From NCBI RefSeq assembly GCF_000378505.1, contig NZ_KB899991.1, forward strand, positions 120,824 to 184,823: 64,000 bases of DNA, written 5' to 3'. This document shows positions 60,053 to 64,000 of the stretch, one piece after another. Below the pieces are notes generated by a model. That model was not told where the DNA came from and searched no databases. It saw only the letters and a program-made list of their open reading frames with translations. The number at the start of each line of letters is the position of its first letter. Positions within the stretch are counted from its first letter, which is position 1. The stretch is from Modicisalibacter luteus DSM 23508 (GTDB lineage: Bacteria; Pseudomonadota; Gammaproteobacteria; Pseudomonadales; Halomonadaceae). A program made the translations under genes and the position numbers.

Positions 60053-60402
60053 GTGAGACTATGCTGTTGCTAACCATCGTGGTGTGTGCCTTGGCAACAT
60101 TTGCGACACGCGTCCTGCCGTTCGTGGCCCTGTCACGACATGCCGAGCATCCATTGATTCTGCATCTTGGGCGGTATTTGCCTCCGGCGGTCATGCTTAT
60201 CCTGGTGCTTTATGCGCTGCGAGATTTTCGCCCGCTGGCAGACGGAAGCCTGAACGGAGGAGAAAATGGCTTTCCGCTGGTTGTTGCGTCTATCACCGTG
60301 GCGGTCTTGCACCTCTGGCGACGCAATGCCCTGCTTTCGATCATCGGTGGGACCGGGCTCTACATGGCAATGATCCAGTTGGGTTGGCTCGTGCCAAGCT
60401 GA
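60049..60402 (+). CDS. azlD: AzlD-family exporter subunit
   Basis: The 117-residue protein has three to four hydrophobic segments and AzlD features ATFATRVLPFVAL and LGRYLPPAVMLILVLYALRD. It is the small partner of AzlC, with overlapping ATGA. Branched-chain amino acid export is the family function; other substrates are possible. Confidence 0.87.
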   Translation: MSETMLLLTIVVCALATFATRVLPFVALSRHAEHPLILHLGRYLPPAVMLILVLYALRDFRPLADGSLNGGENGFPLVVASITVAVLHLWRRNALLSIIGGTGLYMAMIQLGWLVPS

Positions 60403-60474
60403 ACCGAATATACAATCATCTTGAGCCCAACGCCGACAGCGGCGAAGATGAAGGGAAAACGTCAGGAGAGCGCC

Positions 60475-61119
60475 ATGATTCACGACATTGCCGATGTCCG
60501 ACGCAATTACACAGGGGATAGCCTGGATACGTCGACATCCCCCGAGACACCGCTGCCGCTGTTTCAGGATTGGCTGGCACGCGCTCTGGAAACGGAGCCT
60601 TATGATGCCAATGCCATGACGCTGGCTACCGTCGATAGCCAAGGGCTACCACATGCCAGAGTCGTGCTGCTCAAAGGGCTCGATGACGAAGGCTTCGTAT
60701 TCTATACCAACTACCAAAGCCATAAAGGTAGCGAACTGGCTAACGTGCCGCACGCTGCCCTGGTGTTCTGGTGGCCCACCGTCCAGCGCCAAGTACGCAT
60801 CGAAGGCCGGGTACGGCAGATCGAAGCCCAAGAGTCGGAAGACTACTTCCACAGCCGCCCACGCAACAGTCAGTTAAGTGCCTGGATCTCGCAGCAAAGC
60901 GTGGAGATTCCCGACCGGAGCTGGCTGGAAGAGCGAAAGCATCGCTTCGAGCAGGTTTACGATGGTCAGCCGGTCAAACGCCCGAACCACTGGGGGGGAT
61001 ATCGCATCGAACCGACGATGATCGAGTTCTGGCAAGGCCAGGAGGACCGGCTGCACGATCGACTTCGTTACAGCCGTCATGAAGGTCATGGCTGGTTGAA
61101 GGTGCGTCTGGCCCCTTGA
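60475..61119 (+). CDS. pdxH: PdxH, pyridoxamine 5'-phosphate oxidase
   Basis: The 214-residue FMN enzyme has RRNYTGDSLDTS at the start, DANAMTLATVDSQGLPHARVVLLKGLDDEGFVFYTNY (in parts), RQVRIEGRV, SRPRNSQLSAWISQQS and NHWGGYRIEPTMIEFWQG, and ends WLKVRLAP, all PdxH signatures. It makes pyridoxal phosphate. ATG 60475 with AGGAGAG is chosen over an earlier in-frame ATG. Length matches E. coli PdxH (218). Confidence 0.96.
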   Translation: MIHDIADVRRNYTGDSLDTSTSPETPLPLFQDWLARALETEPYDANAMTLATVDSQGLPHARVVLLKGLDDEGFVFYTNYQSHKGSELANVPHAALVFWWPTVQRQVRIEGRVRQIEAQESEDYFHSRPRNSQLSAWISQQSVEIPDRSWLEERKHRFEQVYDGQPVKRPNHWGGYRIEPTMIEFWQGQEDRLHDRLRYSRHEGHGWLKVRLAP

Positions 61120-61144
61120 TGCCTAGCAGTACCGCCAACGAAGA

Positions 61145-61168
61145 ACGCCCGACCTGATGGCCGGGCGT
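61145..61168. terminator. Hairpin between pdxH and proX
   Basis: ACGCCCG-10-base loop-CGGGCGT gives a 7-bp stem between two convergent genes. It is a modest terminator. Confidence 0.55.
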
Positions 61169-61198
61169 AGCTTACTCGTTTAGCCAAAAGGAAGCGGG

Positions 61199-62077
61199 TT
61201 ATTCCCCGAGCCATCCGGACACGATGTCCTGATTCTCTTTAACCCACTGTTTGGCGTTTTCGTAGGGATCGCTTCCCTCTTCCTGATTCATCAGCATGAC
61301 CTCCCCCATCTGCTCGGGCGTCCAGGAGAAGTTATCCAGGAGAGCATACACTTCCGGCATGTCTTCCTTGAGTCCCTGGCGAGCGATGGTATTGATCTGC
61401 TCGGCACCACCATAGACGTTCTTGGGGTCGTCGAGATACTTCAGATCCCAACGAGCGAACATCCAATGCGGCGTCCAGCCGGCCACGACGACATCTTCCT
61501 CGTTATTGATAGCGGCTTGTAAGGCAGCGGTCATCGTCGCTCCGCTGCCTGACTGCAACTCAATAGCGTCTTGCAGGCCATATTCGTCTATCACTTCTTC
61601 GGTCAGCCCCATTAGGCCAGCGCCGGGATCGATGCCGATAATTTCGCCGTTGATGGTATCGGCTTTGTCATCCAGCTGATCAATGGAAGTGATATCGGTG
61701 TAGGCGGGTACCACGAGACCGAGCTTGGTGCCATCCAAGTTTGGCCCCAGGTCGGTCACCTGATCCTTGGTCTGTTCATAGTAGTTTTCGTGTGTAGTCG
61801 GCAGCCATGCCGCCACCATGGCGTCGGCATCACCGTAAGCCACCGCCTGCCACATTGCAGCGGCAGACAGAGAAGACATGTCCACCTCGTAGCCCATCTG
61901 CTCAAGGACAGCGCGAACCACATTGGTTGAGGCCACTTCGGAAGCCCACTCCACGTAAGCCAGCTCGACCGTTCCCTTGTCCTGTGCCTGAGCCGTACCG
62001 GCGGCGAAACCGATGCCGGCTACCATCAAGACAGAGCCGTAGCGAACGGCGCGAGATAGAGCGTTTATCGTTTTCAT
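61199..62077 (-). CDS. proX: Glycine betaine-type ABC substrate-binding protein
   Basis: The 292-residue OpuAC-family protein has a signal peptide (cleavage near AQAQDK), then VELAYVEWASEVASTNVVRAVLEQMGYEV, DADAMVAAWLPTTHENYYEQ and VVAGWTPHWMFARWDLKYLDDP, with Trp residues for the betaine aromatic cage. It captures glycine betaine or a similar osmolyte for ProWV. ATG 62077 with AGGGGAAA is chosen; a GTG directly before is possible. It is the third gene of proV-proW-proX on the minus strand. Confidence 0.9.
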   Translation of the reverse strand: MKTINALSRAVRYGSVLMVAGIGFAAGTAQAQDKGTVELAYVEWASEVASTNVVRAVLEQMGYEVDMSSLSAAAMWQAVAYGDADAMVAAWLPTTHENYYEQTKDQVTDLGPNLDGTKLGLVVPAYTDITSIDQLDDKADTINGEIIGIDPGAGLMGLTEEVIDEYGLQDAIELQSGSGATMTAALQAAINNEEDVVVAGWTPHWMFARWDLKYLDDPKNVYGGAEQINTIARQGLKEDMPEVYALLDNFSWTPEQMGEVMLMNQEEGSDPYENAKQWVKENQDIVSGWLGE

Positions 62078-62142
62078 CACTTTCCCCTTCTGGATGACAT
62101 TGGTCGAGTCACCGGCCGACAGGCGACCGACACCCGCGTATA

Positions 62143-62162
62143 CCGGCCTGAAAGCAGGCCGG
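62143..62162 (-). terminator. Hairpin between proW and proX
   Basis: CCGGCCTG-AAAG-CAGGCCGG is a perfect 8-bp stem with tetraloop in the 102-base gap between proW and proX. Without a T-run it more likely stabilises or processes the message than ends it. Confidence 0.6.
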
Positions 62163-62179
62163 GCCTGACAGGCGTTGTT

Positions 62180-63022
62180 TTATTTCGCCCTTTTGGTCTT
62201 GCGTAGAGCCTGGGTCAGGCGGTCCAGGATCATGGCCAAGATCACTACTGCAATCCCGGCCTCGAAGCCATCACCCGGGCGCAGGCGCTGGATAGCTTTC
62301 CAGACCTCGTTGCCGAGCCCGTCGGCACCGATCATGGCAGCTATGACGACCATTGACAGGGCCAGCATGATGGTCTGGTTGATGCCAGCCATGATGGTCG
62401 GCAATGAGAGCGGCAGCTGAACCTTGATCAGCTTCTGGCTACGTGTCGAGCCAAAGGCATCCGCCGCTTCGACCAAATCCTTGGGAACCTGGCGAATGCC
62501 CAGTGTCGTGAAACGTATTGCCGGCGGCATGGAAAAGATAACCGTGGCAAAAATGGCCGAGACGGAACCGATACCGAAAAAAGGAATCGCCGGGATCAGG
62601 TAGACGAAGGCCGGCATGGTCTGCATGAAATCGAGTACCGGCATGATCAGGCTGTAGAACCGGTCGGACACTGCAGCGAGAATCCCGAGCGGTAACGCGA
62701 TGACCACTGCGACGATCGTAGCGATCACGACCAGAGTCAGCGACTCGATCATCGGATCCCAAAGCCCCAGATTCCAGATCAGCAGCAGGCCGAGCACCGA
62801 GCCGATGGCCAGGCGAGCGCCTGACAGCCTCCAGCATAACAGGGCGACCAGCGCCATGAGTGCCCATTCGGGCAACCACATTAGGGCATCGTTCAAGGCA
62901 TTGATGCCAGTCTGAGTGAAACGTGAGATACCACGTGTCACTATCGAATATTCAGAGGTGAGAAAGTCGAGCCCGCCTTCGATCCAGTCGCCCAGCGGAA
63001 TACGAGGAATATCTATAGCCAT
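62180..63022 (-). CDS. proW: Glycine betaine ABC permease ProW
   Basis: The 280-residue permease has about six hydrophobic segments and the coupling loop EAADAFGSTRSQKLIKVQLPLSLPTIMAGINQTIM (in parts). GVLAAVSDRFYSLIMPVLDFMQTMPAFVYLIPAIPFFGIG is also typical of ProW/OpuAB. Its ATG shares one base with the proV stop (TGATG), so they are translationally coupled. The long N-terminal proW tail of E. coli is absent, making it OpuAB-like. Confidence 0.93.
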   Translation of the reverse strand: MAIDIPRIPLGDWIEGGLDFLTSEYSIVTRGISRFTQTGINALNDALMWLPEWALMALVALLCWRLSGARLAIGSVLGLLLIWNLGLWDPMIESLTLVVIATIVAVVIALPLGILAAVSDRFYSLIMPVLDFMQTMPAFVYLIPAIPFFGIGSVSAIFATVIFSMPPAIRFTTLGIRQVPKDLVEAADAFGSTRSQKLIKVQLPLSLPTIMAGINQTIMLALSMVVIAAMIGADGLGNEVWKAIQRLRPGDGFEAGIAVVILAMILDRLTQALRKTKRAK

Positions 63023-64000
63023 CAGTGTTCTCCTGCTTCAGCCAGTTCCGCCAGTACGGCACCCTTAACCACAACGCCGAGCAATCTCTGATCCTCATCG
63101 ACGACAGCGATCGGAAAGCTTTTCTCGGTGAACATAGCGAACAGGTTGTGTAGCGGCTCGTCCGGGCCGACGCGTGGGAAGTCGTCGCTGATCAGGCCCT
63201 CCATTGTATTCTTGCCTTCGCGCGCTGCGCGATTGGCGACCTCGGCTTCGATCAGGCCGACCAGTTTGCGCTCGCGACTTGTGACATAGATGGAATCAAG
63301 ACTGTTCTCGCTGAGCTTGTGCAGCACAGTCCTGGGGCCGTCATCGATCTTGGCCGTTGCCCGCACTGGGCGCATGGCATGAGCTGCGGTCAGCACGCGT
63401 GACATGTCAACGCCTTCGATGAAGCGTGCAACGTAGTCATCGGCGGGTTGGGTCAGGATCTCCTCAGGCGTACCGATCTGCACGATCTCGCCATCCTTGA
63501 GAAGGATGATGCGATCACCGATATTGAGCGCTTCATCCAGGTCATGCGTGATGAAAATGGTAGTCTTCTTCATGCGATGCTGGAGTTCGAGCAGCTCCTG
63601 CTGCATATCCTTGCGGATGAGTGGATCGAGTGCCGAAAATGCCTCGTCCATGAGCAGAACGGTCGAGTCATTGGCCAAGGCGCGAGCCAGGCCGACACGC
63701 TGCTGCATACCCCCCGAAAGCTGGCTGGGGTAAGCGTCTTCCCACCCATCCAGACCGACCTGCTTGAGTGCGGCAGCTGCCTTCTGAGCACGCTCGGCCT
63801 TGTCGACTCCCCGGATTTCCAGGCCATACTCGGCGTTTAGCTGTACGGTTCGGTGCGGGAACAACGCAAAATGCTGAAAGACCATCGAGAAGTGACGACG
63901 ACGACATTCAAGCAGTTCCTTGTCACTGAGCTTGGGAATGTTTTCGCCACCGATGATGATATCCCCTTCGGTCGGCTCGATAAGCCGGTTAAGGCAGCGG
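63022..64000 (-). CDS. proV: Glycine betaine ABC ATPase ProV (N-terminus outside window)
   Basis: The frame is open through the window edge, so the true start and Walker A lie outside. Visible parts are RCLNRLIEPTEGDIIIGGENI, Q-loop MVFQHFALFPHRTV, signature LSGGMQQRVGLARAL and Walker B LLMDEAFSALDPLI. Two CBS domains follow (residues from RVLTAAHAMRPVRAT and from GLISDDFPRV). The CBS pair is the ionic-strength sensor in OpuA-type transporters. The product powers betaine import together with ProW and ProX. Confidence 0.93.
   Translation of the reverse strand, partial: RCLNRLIEPTEGDIIIGGENIPKLSDKELLECRRRHFSMVFQHFALFPHRTVQLNAEYGLEIRGVDKAERAQKAAAALKQVGLDGWEDAYPSQLSGGMQQRVGLARALANDSTVLLMDEAFSALDPLIRKDMQQELLELQHRMKKTTIFITHDLDEALNIGDRIILLKDGEIVQIGTPEEILTQPADDYVARFIEGVDMSRVLTAAHAMRPVRATAKIDDGPRTVLHKLSENSLDSIYVTSRERKLVGLIEAEVANRAAREGKNTMEGLISDDFPRVGPDEPLHNLFAMFTEKSFPIAVVDEDQRLLGVVVKGAVLAELAEAGEH

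Overview
The window is a stretch of gammaproteobacterial chromosome from a halophile. The best clue is an ectABC ectoine operon whose products read very like the Halomonas elongata proteins as I remember them, and a proVWX-type glycine betaine transporter lies at the right edge. Together with the Tol-Pal, TamAB, GalU, MetH and CysI/DUF934 loci this suggests Halomonadaceae (Halomonas or a close relative). No rRNA, tRNA, insertion sequence or CRISPR array was seen.

Layout, left to right. 1-3182: the end of tolA, then tolB, pal and cpoB (cell envelope). 3244-6830: an SDR (yciK-like) facing a mupP/gph-ubiG-mtaD operon. 7216-9412: galU with an unusual UDP-glucose-dehydrogenase-like gene. 9503-17250: sodB, a coiled-coil membrane protein, tamA and tamB. 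17219-19360: ychJ, msrA and a YheT hydrolase, packed with overlapping ends. 19441-27513: a dppABCDF peptide importer followed on the same strand by a LysR regulator and pepQ, so import and dipeptide cleavage are probably coupled. 27566-28050: a decayed beta-carbonic anhydrase. 28189-32166: gor, then ectA, ectB and ectC with a clear sigma70-type promoter. 32236-35090: a formate/nitrite-family transporter and a fused PP2C phosphatase/protein kinase, behind a consensus sigma54 promoter and a leader that can fold as terminator or antiterminator. 35435-39636: an RND efflux pair. 39768-43115: a three-gene system of a retropepsin-like lipoprotein, a transglutaminase-fold 7TM protein and a RimK-like ATP-grasp ligase. 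43181-44369: zur, hisI and yidD. 44371-47947: sufE and nfuA flanking a tyrosine recombinase broken by one amber codon and a KfrA-like DNA-binding protein. 48173-53309: metH and a MATE exporter. 53611-56431: cysI, DUF934 and an Smr protein. 56617-61119: arsC, wrbA, DUF2069, a polytopic membrane protein, azlC, azlD and pdxH. 61199-64000: proX, proW and the truncated proV.

The most interesting signals are (1) the sigma54 promoter plus attenuator ahead of the nitrite-type channel and the kinase/phosphatase, which looks like a nitrogen-assimilation switch; (2) the retropepsin/7TM-transglutaminase/ATP-grasp operon, a conserved but functionally unresolved peptide-ligation system; (3) the UDP-glucose-dehydrogenase homologue whose catalytic cysteine position holds asparagine; and (4) two gene decays, the carbonic anhydrase and the amber-interrupted recombinase. 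All assignments come from reading motifs; no database search was run.
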